Source: Grimontia celer (GTDB lineage Bacteria > Pseudomonadota > Gammaproteobacteria > Enterobacterales > Vibrionaceae). From it: a DNA stretch of 64,000 nucleotides. Below, piece by piece: positions 47,162 to 55,805 of the stretch. Numbering within the stretch: the stretch's first letter is position 1; each line of letters opens with the position of its first letter. Where the stretch lies: positions 124,001 to 188,000 of the forward strand of contig NZ_FIZX01000005.1 in the NCBI RefSeq assembly GCF_900055185.1, given 5' to 3'. The translations under genes and the position numbers were made by a program. The notes under the pieces are model-generated. The model was not told the DNA's origin. It made no database searches and saw nothing but the letters and a program-made list of their open reading frames with translations.

Positions 47162-48613
47162 TTAACAGCCTGGACCGCAATCCAGACAGTGTTTGATCAT
47201 TTCAGGACCTAAGTGCAGTTTGGCGTTCAGGTCACGCAGTGCAGTACGCACACCTTCTTCAATCACCGGGTGATAGAAAGGCATATCCAGCATTTGCGAA
47301 ATGGTCATTTGATTCTGGTGTGCCCAAGCCAGCAGGTGCGCAAGATGTTCTGCGTTTGGACCCATCATCTCTGCGCCAAGGAAGCGGCCGGTACCCTGCT
47401 CACCGTAAACGTGCAGCACACCTTTGTTTCGCAGCATGACGCGAGAGCGGCCTTGACCTTCAAACGACACTACACCGGTTTCGAAACAGCCACAGGTGCC
47501 AAGACGTGCGGTGATTTCTTTGTAGGTTTCACCCACCATGGCGATTTGTGGGTCAGAGAACACAGCAGAGATTTTGCTTCGGCGCAGACCTGCACGGATA
47601 TCTGGGAATCGACCTGCGTTGTCACCGGCGATTCGACCTTGATCAGCTGCTTCGTGAAGCAATGGGATCTGGTTGCTCGCATCTCCTGATATGAAAATCG
47701 ACGCGACGCTGGTTTGCATGGTGTACGGGTCAGCCGTTGGTACACCGCGTGCGTCCAATTCCATGCCTGTGTTTTCAATGTCCAGCTTGTCGACGTTAGG
47801 ACGACGGCCGGTGGCTGCCAGCACATAGTCCACTTCCATACGCTGCTCCTGACCTTGTTTGTCGAGGTAACGGATATGGACTTTCTCGCCTTCGCGCACC
47901 ATTTCTTCGACTTTTGCGTCAGCATCCAGATAGAACTCTTCATTGAAGGCTTTATCTGCGTAAGCCATTACCGTTGGGTCAGTTAAAGGACCTACCTGAC
48001 CGCCAACACCGAAGACTTTCACTTTCACGCCAAGGCGATGCAGTGACTGGCCAAGCTCAAGACCGATAACACCCGGACCAAATACAGCGACAGAACCTGG
48101 TAAATCATCCCAATCGAATACGTCATCGTTCACAATCAGACGGTCACCCAAATCATTCCAAGGGGCCGGCCAGGTTGGCCGTGAGCCCGTCGCAATGACA
48201 ATGCGTTTTGCTTCAATGCGGGTGTGGTCGTCTACGATGAGAGTGTTATCGTCAATAAACTTGGCGTAACCGGCGATTTTGTCTTCTGCCGGGATTTCAT
48301 CAACACCTTCGAGAACAAAGCCAACGAATCGGTCACGTTCGCGTTTCACACGATCCATCACCTCGCGGCCATTGATTTTAATTTCACCTTGAGGATGTAC
48401 GCCAAAACCCGGCGCTTTTTCGATGTGGTGAACGGCTTCAGCAGCGGCAATCAGAAGTTTCGATGGCATACAGCCAACGCGCGCACAGGTCGTGCCGTAA
48501 GGACCGCCTTCGATGATCACAACATTGTCGGTGTGTGCTTTGGCTGAGCGGTAAGCACCCAGACCTGCGGTACCTCCACCAATGACGGCGACATCTACAT
48601 TCAAGGTTTTCAT
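47162..48613 (-). CDS. Dihydrolipoyl dehydrogenase-like flavoprotein disulfide reductase with C-terminal cysteine motif
   Basis: The 483-residue class I pyridine nucleotide-disulfide reductase has an FAD motif GGGTAGLGAY at 12-21, the redox disulfide Cys43/Cys48 in TTCARVGCMPSK, an NAD motif FGPGVIGLELGQ and the C-terminal catalytic histidine in FYHPVIEEGV. Unlike the E3 of pyruvate dehydrogenase, it ends in HCLDCGPGC (Cys476, 479, 483). It is not next to any E1 or E2 gene but 72 bp downstream of a peroxiredoxin-glutaredoxin gene. It may therefore serve thiol-peroxide reduction rather than a dehydrogenase complex; that role is inferred. Confidence 0.85.
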   Translation of the reverse strand: MKTLNVDVAVIGGGTAGLGAYRSAKAHTDNVVIIEGGPYGTTCARVGCMPSKLLIAAAEAVHHIEKAPGFGVHPQGEIKINGREVMDRVKRERDRFVGFVLEGVDEIPAEDKIAGYAKFIDDNTLIVDDHTRIEAKRIVIATGSRPTWPAPWNDLGDRLIVNDDVFDWDDLPGSVAVFGPGVIGLELGQSLHRLGVKVKVFGVGGQVGPLTDPTVMAYADKAFNEEFYLDADAKVEEMVREGEKVHIRYLDKQGQEQRMEVDYVLAATGRRPNVDKLDIENTGMELDARGVPTADPYTMQTSVASIFISGDASNQIPLLHEAADQGRIAGDNAGRFPDIRAGLRRSKISAVFSDPQIAMVGETYKEITARLGTCGCFETGVVSFEGQGRSRVMLRNKGVLHVYGEQGTGRFLGAEMMGPNAEHLAHLLAWAHQNQMTISQMLDMPFYHPVIEEGVRTALRDLNAKLHLGPEMIKHCLDCGPGC

Positions 48614-48685
48614 TATTATTCTCCAGGTAAATCCGGTTACAAGCTTCAGGATTAAGTAGGGCAGCCTAAGCTGCCCTGTTCGGTG

Positions 48686-49417
48686 TTATGCGAAGTATGC
48701 TTCCAGCTCGTCGCTGCCACCGATGTGCTTACCGCCAATGAATACTTGTGGCACTGTAGCGCGGCCGCTTACTGCACGCAGGCTCACAGTGGTAGCATCC
48801 TGACCCAGCACAATCTCTTCAAACTGTAGCTTGTTATCAATCAGCAGTTGTTTCGCTTTCGCACAGAAAGGACAACCTGGTTTGCTGAATACCGTAATTG
48901 ATTCTTGCAGTTTATGGTTTGGTGCAATGTGGCCAAGCATAGTGTCTGCATCTGAAACCTTGAACGGGTCGCCCGGCTCGTTTGGTTCGATAAACATCTT
49001 CTCTACCACGCCGTCTTTAACCAGCATGCTGTAGCGCCATGAACGCTCACCAAAGCCCAAATCGTCTTTAGCTACTGCCATACCCATGCCACGGGTGAAC
49101 TCTGCGTTGCCGTCTGGGATGAAAGTGATGTTTTCTGCTTCCTGGTCTGCTTTCCAAGCGTTCATCACGAACGTATCGTTTACAGACACACAAAGAATGT
49201 CATCAACACCGTGCTCTTGGAACACTGAGTACAGCTCGTTGTAGCGAGGCAGGTGCGTTGAAGAACACGTCGGAGTGAAAGCACCTGGCAGGCTGAATAC
49301 AACAACCGTTTTACCGGCAAACAGCTCGTCAGTGGTCACGTTAACCCACTCATCACCCTTGCGAGTTGGGAATGTAACGCTTGGTACTTTCTGACCTTCT
49401 TTGTTAATAAATTCCAT
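48686..49417 (-). CDS. Peroxiredoxin-glutaredoxin hybrid (Prx5-Grx)
   Basis: The 243-residue fusion has an N-terminal peroxiredoxin-5 domain with peroxidatic Cys51 in [15 protein letters not shown], and a C-terminal glutaredoxin with CPFC at 182-185 and the TVPQVFIGG cis-proline loop. Homologues such as the Haemophilus hybrid Prx5 reduce hydroperoxides with glutathione. It is divergent from oxyR with a candidate OxyR site between, so peroxide induction is likely. Confidence 0.95.
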   Translation of the reverse strand: MEFINKEGQKVPSVTFPTRKGDEWVNVTTDELFAGKTVVVFSLPGAFTPTCSSTHLPRYNELYSVFQEHGVDDILCVSVNDTFVMNAWKADQEAENITFIPDGNAEFTRGMGMAVAKDDLGFGERSWRYSMLVKDGVVEKMFIEPNEPGDPFKVSDADTMLGHIAPNHKLQESITVFSKPGCPFCAKAKQLLIDNKLQFEEIVLGQDATTVSLRAVSGRATVPQVFIGGKHIGGSDELEAYFA

Positions 49418-49503
49418 GGTAATACCCCTTAAATAGATTTTGTTTTTCAGTTCTTTAATCCGGTGTTCCCGGTTGATGTGTGTATATTAGGGTGAAAGGG
49501 GTG

Positions 49504-49551
49504 GATAGTTCTAATTGATTGGGTTTATCATTTTAATAAGTAAAATCTATC
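49504..49551. promoter_or_regulatory. Candidate OxyR-binding region between prx-grx and oxyR
   Basis: The spacing ATAG (49505)-N7-TGAT-N7-ATCA-N7 follows the OxyR pattern of ATAG and CTAT tetranucleotides 7 bases apart, with mismatches after the first element; a CTATC lies at 49547-49551. Position just upstream of oxyR supports it. Confidence 0.5.
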
Positions 49552-49564
49552 AAAGAGGTTTGGT

Positions 49565-50470
49565 GTGAATATTCGCGATCTCGAATACCTGGTAGCTTTG
49601 TCTGAGCACCAGCACTTCCGAAAGGCAGCGGAAGCCTGTTTCGTCAGCCAGCCAACGTTAAGCGGCCAAATCCGCAAGTTGGAAGATGAATTGGGTGTGG
49701 TGCTACTGGAGCGCACCAGCCGGAAAGTGTTGTTTACCGATGCGGGCATGCAGCTTGTCCGTCAGGCTCAAAAGATCCTGATGGAAGTGAAGGTGCTGGA
49801 AGAAATGGCAAGCCAGCAAGGTGAGGAAATGTCAGGGCCACTGCATGTGGGCTTTATTCCCACCGTGGGGCCATATCTGCTGCCTCACATAGTGCCAGCG
49901 GTAAAAGAAGCGTTTCCTGAACTTGAGCTCTTCCTGCATGAAGCACAAACCCATCAGCTCGTGCAGCAGTTGGAAGAAGGAAAACTGGACTGCATTATCT
50001 TGGCCTCGGTAAAAGAGACTGAACATTTTAAAGAGATCCCGCTTTATCTGGAGCCTATGCTGCTGGCTTTGCCGGAAGGGCATAAGTGGTCAAAGGCAGA
50101 AACCGTGCCGATGGACGACCTGCGCGGCGAAACACTGTTGATGCTGGCAGATGGCCATTGTCTTCGCGATCAGGCGATGGGCTTTTGTTTTGCGGCAGGT
50201 GCGAAGGAAGATTCGCGTTTCCGTGCGACCAGTCTGGAGACGCTTCGAAACATGGTGGCCGCTGAGACGGGTATCACTTTGTTGCCGAAACTGTCAGTAC
50301 CCAAGAGCATGCACCGAGATGGGGTGGTGTATGTGAAAGCCATCGACCCAGAGCCACAGCGCTTGATCACGCTGGATTATCGCCCGGGATCGCCGCTTCG
50401 CGCTCGCTATGAAAAGCTGGCGTCAGTGATTTCAGCAGCGATGAAAGGAACCTGTAACGCGATTGGCTAA
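49565..50470 (+). CDS. oxyR: Hydrogen-peroxide-sensing regulator OxyR
   Basis: LysR-type regulator of 301 residues. The N-terminal helix-turn-helix (RKAAEACFVSQPTLSGQIRKLE) is followed by the sensor domain with the redox pair Cys199 (DGHCLRDQ) and Cys208 (MGFC), at the same positions as in E. coli. The start codon is GTG at 49565 with AGAGG upstream. It is divergent from the peroxiredoxin-glutaredoxin gene, its likely target. Confidence 0.97.
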   Translation: MNIRDLEYLVALSEHQHFRKAAEACFVSQPTLSGQIRKLEDELGVVLLERTSRKVLFTDAGMQLVRQAQKILMEVKVLEEMASQQGEEMSGPLHVGFIPTVGPYLLPHIVPAVKEAFPELELFLHEAQTHQLVQQLEEGKLDCIILASVKETEHFKEIPLYLEPMLLALPEGHKWSKAETVPMDDLRGETLLMLADGHCLRDQAMGFCFAAGAKEDSRFRATSLETLRNMVAAETGITLLPKLSVPKSMHRDGVVYVKAIDPEPQRLITLDYRPGSPLRARYEKLASVISAAMKGTCNAIG

Positions 50471-50480
50471 ATAAAACGAC

Positions 50481-50521
50481 AGAAATAACAAAGGCGCCCG
50501 ATGGGCGCCTTTGTTATTTCT
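50481..50521. terminator. Bidirectional terminator between oxyR and mrcA, 19-bp perfect stem
   Basis: AGAAATAACAAAGGCGCCC (50481-50499) and its exact complement at 50503-50521 flank a GAT loop. The GC core with A/T-rich outer arms is the typical bidirectional terminator layout. Confidence 0.92.
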
Positions 50522-50528
50522 TTAGAAC

Positions 50529-53039
50529 TTAAAAAAGCTCTTCACCTTCAGACTCGTAGATATTTCCGCTACTGGCGGCGGAGGATACATAGTCAGTTGG
50601 CTCGGTGCCCTTCTCAAAGAACTCGAACATTGAGCTTGCGTCATTCTTGCGGGTCAGTAGGCCAGTGTCGCGGTCAATACGCACTTTTACGATGTCAGAT
50701 GGCACCACTTTGCGCTGCGCTGGTACGTCGACCAATGCATCAACCATAAAGTCGATCCAAGCAGGTTGCGCAGTTTTTGCCCCCGCTTCCGCACCGGAGA
50801 TCTGGGAGTTATCCAGGTTAGCGTTGCGGGAGGTTCTGCCGAGTTCACGTGAGTGATCATCAAACCCAACCCATACCGTTGCGACAAGCCCGGGTGCGAA
50901 GCCGCTGTACCACGCATCTTTAGAATCGTTGGTAGTACCCGTCTTACCGCCGATATCGCGTCGGTTCAGTGGTTTCTGCGCGCGCCAGCCTGTACCGTTC
51001 CAGCCAGTACCCTGACGCCAGTCGCCGCCGCCCCAGATATTCGCTTCCATCATTTCGCGGGTCAGGAAGGCATTTTGCTCACTGATGACCTGTGGTGCGA
51101 ACTCTGGCTCGTTTTCCATGGCTGCGGTTTCATCGAGGAGGTTTTCCTCTTCCATCAGGTTATCTGAGCTGAGTTTAGACGTATTACTGTCGCAGTTTTC
51201 TCGGCAGATAGTTTGTGGGTGAGCAGTGAAAAGCAGCTGTCCAAACGGGTCTTCAACTTTGCTGATGAAGTAAGGCTTAAGATAGTAACCGCCGTTGGCA
51301 AACACACTGAAGCCTTGGGCTACTTGCATTGGCGTCAGGCTGCCAGCACCCAAAGCCAGGGTTTCAGAGCGCGGCAGTTCTTCATGCTTGAAGCCAAAGC
51401 GGGTCAGAAAGTCGATAGTTTCATCCAAACCCACTTTGCGCAGTACGCGGACGGCCATGACGTTTTTAGACGTTGCCAGACCAATGCGTGCCCGGGTTGG
51501 GCCAATGTAGGTAGGTGGGGAGTTTTTAGGACGCCATGCCGTGCCCTGACTTGAGTCCCATTTATTGATTGGAGCGTCGTTGATCAAAGTTGCCAGTGTC
51601 ATCCCCTGATCCAATGCCGCCGAATAGATAAATGGCTTGATGGCAGAACCTACCTGACGAACTGACTGAGTCGCACGGTTGAACTTGCTGTGAACGAAGT
51701 TAAAACCACCTACCAGCGCTTTTATGGCGCCGTTTTCCGGAGACATGGCCACCATGGCGGTATTGGCATCCGGCACCTGGCTCAGCTGCCATGCATCATC
51801 GACCTTGCGTACCCAAATTTGTTCACCAACAGCCAGAATATCCGCGGCCTGCTTCGGTGCGGTGCCCTGGCGGGTATCTGTTCTGTAGCGGCGAGCCCAT
51901 TTCATACCATCCCAAGGCAGCGTGGCGGTCTCACCACTTTGCAATTCAACTTCCGCCGCTTTTCCGTCGACCTTGATAACAACAGCCGGGTTGAGCTCGC
52001 CATAAGTGGGTTGTTGCTTCAGGTGCTTGGCAATCTTCTCTGCATCCCATGGCTCAGCGCCATCTTTCCAAAGTGTAGCTACTGCACCGCGATAGCCGTG
52101 ACGTTCATCGTAGGAGAGGAGGTTGTTGATCGCTGCTTTTTCCGCTGCGTTTTGCAGACGTGAATCAAGGGTGGTGTAGACCTTCATGCCTGATTCATAA
52201 ACATCTTCGCCATATTGCTCAACCGCCCAAGCACGCGCCATTTCAGCCATATAAGGCGCATTGAGTTCAATTTCAGCACCATGGTAGCGGGCGACAATCG
52301 GCTCATTCTTGGCTTGCTCGTATTCAGAGCGGGTGACATAACCTTCATCCAGCATACGCTTCAATACTACGTTGCGACGGTTAGTTGCCCGCTCAACTGA
52401 ATAAATCGGGTTCATGGTGGATGGGGCTTTTGGCATTCCTGCGAGGGTGGCCAGTTCACTGAGCGTTAAATCTTGAAGGTCTTTACCGAAGTAAACGCGC
52501 GCGGCAGCGCCAAACCCATACGAGCGGTAACCCAGGAAAATTTTGTTGGCGTAAAGCTCCATGATTTCCTGTTTGGTTAGCAATTGCTCGATGTGGATCG
52601 CGATAAATATCTCTTTGATTTTACGCATAATCTTCTTTTCGTTAGAAAGGAAGAAATTACGCGCAAGTTGTTGGGTGATGGTACTTGCGCCCTGTTTGGC
52701 GCTCCCTGACATGGCCACGACAATGGCGGCACGGGTGATGCCGATAGGGTCGATGCCCGGATGGTCATAAAAGCGGCTGTCTTCAGTCGCGATCAGGGCG
52801 TCAATCAGATCTTGTGGAATGTCATTGTAAGTGACTGGAATACGTCGTTTTTCACCAAACTGGGAAATCAGTTTTCCGTCTGCGCTGTACACCTGCATTG
52901 GCGTTTGCAGTTCAACATCCTTGAGTGTGGCAACATCTGGTAATTCAGGTTTTACGTAAACGTAAAAACCAAAAATTGTACCCACTCCAAGTAATATGCA
53001 AATTATTGCAAGGATAAGCAGTCGCTTAATGAACTTCAC
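50529..53039 (-). CDS. mrcA: Penicillin-binding protein 1A (bifunctional peptidoglycan synthase)
   Basis: Inner-membrane class A PBP of 836 residues. It has a signal anchor (about 7-28), a GT51 transglycosylase domain with the catalytic IATEDSRFYDHPGID segment, an OB-like insert (about 310-410) and a transpeptidase domain with the serine in GSAIKPFIYSAALDQG, SKN (GLATSKNVMA) and KTGTT. It starts with GTG at 53039. It is divergent from pilM, the standard position of mrcA in gammaproteobacteria. Confidence 0.96.
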   Translation of the reverse strand: MKFIKRLLILAIICILLGVGTIFGFYVYVKPELPDVATLKDVELQTPMQVYSADGKLISQFGEKRRIPVTYNDIPQDLIDALIATEDSRFYDHPGIDPIGITRAAIVVAMSGSAKQGASTITQQLARNFFLSNEKKIMRKIKEIFIAIHIEQLLTKQEIMELYANKIFLGYRSYGFGAAARVYFGKDLQDLTLSELATLAGMPKAPSTMNPIYSVERATNRRNVVLKRMLDEGYVTRSEYEQAKNEPIVARYHGAEIELNAPYMAEMARAWAVEQYGEDVYESGMKVYTTLDSRLQNAAEKAAINNLLSYDERHGYRGAVATLWKDGAEPWDAEKIAKHLKQQPTYGELNPAVVIKVDGKAAEVELQSGETATLPWDGMKWARRYRTDTRQGTAPKQAADILAVGEQIWVRKVDDAWQLSQVPDANTAMVAMSPENGAIKALVGGFNFVHSKFNRATQSVRQVGSAIKPFIYSAALDQGMTLATLINDAPINKWDSSQGTAWRPKNSPPTYIGPTRARIGLATSKNVMAVRVLRKVGLDETIDFLTRFGFKHEELPRSETLALGAGSLTPMQVAQGFSVFANGGYYLKPYFISKVEDPFGQLLFTAHPQTICRENCDSNTSKLSSDNLMEEENLLDETAAMENEPEFAPQVISEQNAFLTREMMEANIWGGGDWRQGTGWNGTGWRAQKPLNRRDIGGKTGTTNDSKDAWYSGFAPGLVATVWVGFDDHSRELGRTSRNANLDNSQISGAEAGAKTAQPAWIDFMVDALVDVPAQRKVVPSDIVKVRIDRDTGLLTRKNDASSMFEFFEKGTEPTDYVSSAASSGNIYESEGEELF

Positions 53040-53185
53040 TTGATATTTCCCGTAAGTTTTCAGTCGAGTCGTTCAAACCATTAGTGCTCGTAGTATAAAG
53101 AGAACTGAACAAAAAATAACGAACCTGCGGAGAGAACTTTCAAAAAAGTTACTTGATGCTGACTTTTAAGAAGGTGGCATTTCAA

Positions 53186-54121
53186 ATGTTTGCTGGAAAA
53201 ACCGCTATGGGGATCGATGTTGGCGCACATTCTGTTCGCGCTGCCATAATCCAAAAACGTGGCAAGGCATTAAAGCTTCAGGCTCTCGTTGTTGCACCGC
53301 GACAATCCTCCTTAGATGACTCCCTTAAATCGGTAAAAAAGCAGCTCAGAAAAGCGTGTGGTGTGCCTTGGAACTGGCCGCAGGCCCAGATCATGGGTGT
53401 GCCGCAAAGCAACGTGGCGATGAAGAGATTCCCCGCAGCCCTCGATATTCCAGAACACGAACAGTACGTTCAGGTTGGGCTTCAACTTAGCGAAAGCCTT
53501 GGGTTACCGATGGATGAGTTGCTCTATGACTTCCGCCCACTTCCCGAAAATGACGGTGTTGAAGTCTATGCCTGCCGTAAACCCATGCTGAAAGATACGC
53601 TGTCAGGCTTGAAATCAGCAGGATTTTCGTTGTCGGTGATTGAACTCCAAACCCATGCACTGATGCGACTCTATAAACAGCATATGACGTCCCGGCCTGA
53701 TGCGGGGGCTTCGTTGATGGTGGATGTCGGAACTGAGCGCTTACAAATCTGTTTAGGGGACGCCAGTGATGGCAAATTCTACCGAGAGCTTCCCGTGCCC
53801 TTTGAACAAACGGATGCGGGTGCAGAAGAGCTAAGGGCGCTTTATACACAGCAACTGGCAGAGACTATACAGCGGCAGTATCAACTGGCTTCCACTCAGC
53901 TTCAAGGGATCAAGGTCTCGACAGTTTGGTTGTCTGGAGATGGGGCGAAAAAGATCGATATTTTCAAACTGGAAGCGGCGCTTGGTTGGAGAGTGAGGGC
54001 ATTGAATCCGCTTCAGGGGCTGAGTTATTCACCAAAGCTTGTTGATGGTCTGAATGAGTCAGCTGCCGCCTGGTCAACATCTATTGGGCTCGCTTTGCGC
54101 GGAGTGATGGATGAACATTAG
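53186..54121 (+). CDS. pilM: Type IV pilus inner-membrane platform protein PilM
   Basis: Actin-like cytoplasmic ATP-binding protein that docks PilN and aligns the pilus motor. ATG 53186 was chosen because AAGGTGG stands eight bases before it; earlier in-frame starts (53153, 53156) have no ribosome site nearby. This gives 311 residues (MFAGKTAMGIDVGAHSVRA). GIDVGAHSV and LMVDVGTERLQICLGD are the two phosphate-binding loops of the actin fold. Its end overlaps pilN by 11 bases. Confidence 0.93.
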   Translation: MFAGKTAMGIDVGAHSVRAAIIQKRGKALKLQALVVAPRQSSLDDSLKSVKKQLRKACGVPWNWPQAQIMGVPQSNVAMKRFPAALDIPEHEQYVQVGLQLSESLGLPMDELLYDFRPLPENDGVEVYACRKPMLKDTLSGLKSAGFSLSVIELQTHALMRLYKQHMTSRPDAGASLMVDVGTERLQICLGDASDGKFYRELPVPFEQTDAGAEELRALYTQQLAETIQRQYQLASTQLQGIKVSTVWLSGDGAKKIDIFKLEAALGWRVRALNPLQGLSYSPKLVDGLNESAAAWSTSIGLALRGVMDEH

Positions 54122-54698
54122 TATTAATCTTCTTCCTTGGCGTGAAATGCAGCGTCAGGCAATACGCCGACGCTTTATGAACAAATCTGTGTTGGTCCTC
54201 GTTCTGGTTTCCTTGTGTGTGATTGGTGGCCGTTGGACTGTTTATAACCAACTCACTATTCAGGAAGCGAGAAATGCGCGTCTTCAGCAGGAAATCAATG
54301 AACTGAATGCCACGCTCAGGGAATTTGCCAAACGTGAAGTCGAACGCGATGAACTTCACCGCCGCCTGACGCTCGTCAACTCGCTGCAAAAACAGCGCAA
54401 TAATGCCACCTTGCTTTTCAATCTCTTGCCACAAATTACGCCGGATGGCGTGGTGCTGGATAAAGTCTCAATGGCAGCGGGAACAGTGACGATTGAAGGA
54501 CGCAGCCGGGATAACGCTAAGCTCGCCAGCCTGTTAGCTTTGCTGGAATCGGATTCGGGTGCCAAGAATGTGCAAATTCATTCCATCATCAATAACACTG
54601 CGCAGTCTTCTCTGGTCGCCAAGAATTTTCGCGCGACGTTTGACCTTACCGATTACTTGACGCTGGAATTGCCGAAGGAGGACAGCAATGGGCGCTGA
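54111..54698 (+). CDS. pilN: Type IV pilus assembly protein PilN
   Basis: Bitopic protein of 195 residues. The short N-terminal tail MNISINLLPWREM contains the conserved INLLPWR motif that binds PilM; one transmembrane helix (about 23-42) and a periplasmic coiled coil plus ferredoxin-like domain follow. It pairs with PilO. It overlaps both neighbours (pilM by 11 bases, pilO by 11 bases). Confidence 0.94.
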   Translation: MNISINLLPWREMQRQAIRRRFMNKSVLVLVLVSLCVIGGRWTVYNQLTIQEARNARLQQEINELNATLREFAKREVERDELHRRLTLVNSLQKQRNNATLLFNLLPQITPDGVVLDKVSMAAGTVTIEGRSRDNAKLASLLALLESDSGAKNVQIHSIINNTAQSSLVAKNFRATFDLTDYLTLELPKEDSNGR

Positions 54699-55281
54699 TT
54701 GGCGCGATTGGGAAATCGATGAAATCCCCGAATGGTCAGCGACTGCGCAGAACGTATTGTTGGGAGTGCTGGGCATCATTGTGCTGGCGGCAGCGGTATT
54801 TTTTGTTGTCCTACCTGCACAGCAAGAAGTCGAGCTAGCCAGACAAGATGAGAGCTTGCTGCGGACACAATTTCGCATTAAGGCAGAACAAGTGGCGGCG
54901 CTTCCGAATGTTGATGAACAGCTGGAAGAGTTGCAGAAATTTTATAGCCACTTGACTAAACAGTTACCTGCGGAAGATGAATTAGCTTTGCTGCTTGCCG
55001 GCATCAACGACACCGGACTTCAGTACAACCTCAATTTCGAAAAGCTCAACTGGAACAAAGGAAAGCATGTTGGCTGGTTGTATCAGGTGCCTCTGGATAT
55101 TGAACTCACTGGTGAGTATGCAGACATGGGCCAGTTCTCGGCCGCACTGGCAAGATTACCACGTATCGTCGCCCTCCAGGATTTCACGCTGTTACGTGAG
55201 AAAGATAAAACTGATCAATTGCGTTTCTCGGTAGGGGCTCATACCTATCGCTATGAGAAGCAAGAGGAGGTTTCGCAATGA
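54688..55281 (+). CDS. pilO: Type IV pilus assembly protein PilO
   Basis: The 197-residue partner of PilN has a cytoplasmic head (DWRDWEIDEIPEWS), one transmembrane helix (about 24-45), a coiled coil and a periplasmic ferredoxin-like domain. AAGGAGG lies seven bases upstream of the ATG. Together PilNO join PilM in the cytoplasm to PilP in the periplasm. It overlaps pilP by four bases. Confidence 0.94.
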   Translation: MGADWRDWEIDEIPEWSATAQNVLLGVLGIIVLAAAVFFVVLPAQQEVELARQDESLLRTQFRIKAEQVAALPNVDEQLEELQKFYSHLTKQLPAEDELALLLAGINDTGLQYNLNFEKLNWNKGKHVGWLYQVPLDIELTGEYADMGQFSAALARLPRIVALQDFTLLREKDKTDQLRFSVGAHTYRYEKQEEVSQ

Positions 55282-55793
55282 GATACCAAGTTGCGATGCT
55301 AAGTGTGATCCTGCTTTCCGGCTGTATGCAGGAGCCCAAAACGCAGGACCTCGAACGCTTTATCGTCCAGACCTATGCGGCAGCCCAGGTAACAGCAACA
55401 CCGCTTCCGCCTGAACCGACTTACTTCCCTACGCCTTTTGACCCAGGTATCGACACCGACCCTTTCGTGCTGCCGATAGCCATGGAAGAAGAGGAGTTGG
55501 TGAAAGGAGACTGCTGGCAGCCGGAAGATCTCCCAGGTAAAGACCCACTCGAGAGCTACGAGCTATCGTCACTCGAGTTTAAGGGAGTTATTGGACTGCC
55601 AGGGAGCTATTGGGCATTGGTCGCAGCGCCCGATGAAAGCATTCACCGCGTTGGATTGGGGCGTATGCTCGGCAACAATCGGGGGCGTGTGGACAGTATC
55701 AGTCAACACACGCTCTCTATCACAGAACACTTGCCTGACGGACTTGGCTGCTGGCAGGTACGTAACGTTAGATTGGCACTCAACAAAAACTAA
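55278..55793 (+). CDS. pilP: Type IV pilus lipoprotein PilP
   Basis: The 171-residue inner-membrane lipoprotein has signal peptide MRYQVAMLSVILLSGC with lipobox LSGC (lipidated Cys16). A proline-rich linker (TPLPPEPTYFPTPFDPG) precedes the beta domain, which contains LSSLEFKGVIG and contacts the secretin N-domains. GAGGAGG lies upstream of the start. Confidence 0.94.
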   Translation: MRYQVAMLSVILLSGCMQEPKTQDLERFIVQTYAAAQVTATPLPPEPTYFPTPFDPGIDTDPFVLPIAMEEEELVKGDCWQPEDLPGKDPLESYELSSLEFKGVIGLPGSYWALVAAPDESIHRVGLGRMLGNNRGRVDSISQHTLSITEHLPDGLGCWQVRNVRLALNKN

Positions 55794-55805
55794 AAAGGGT
55801 AACTC

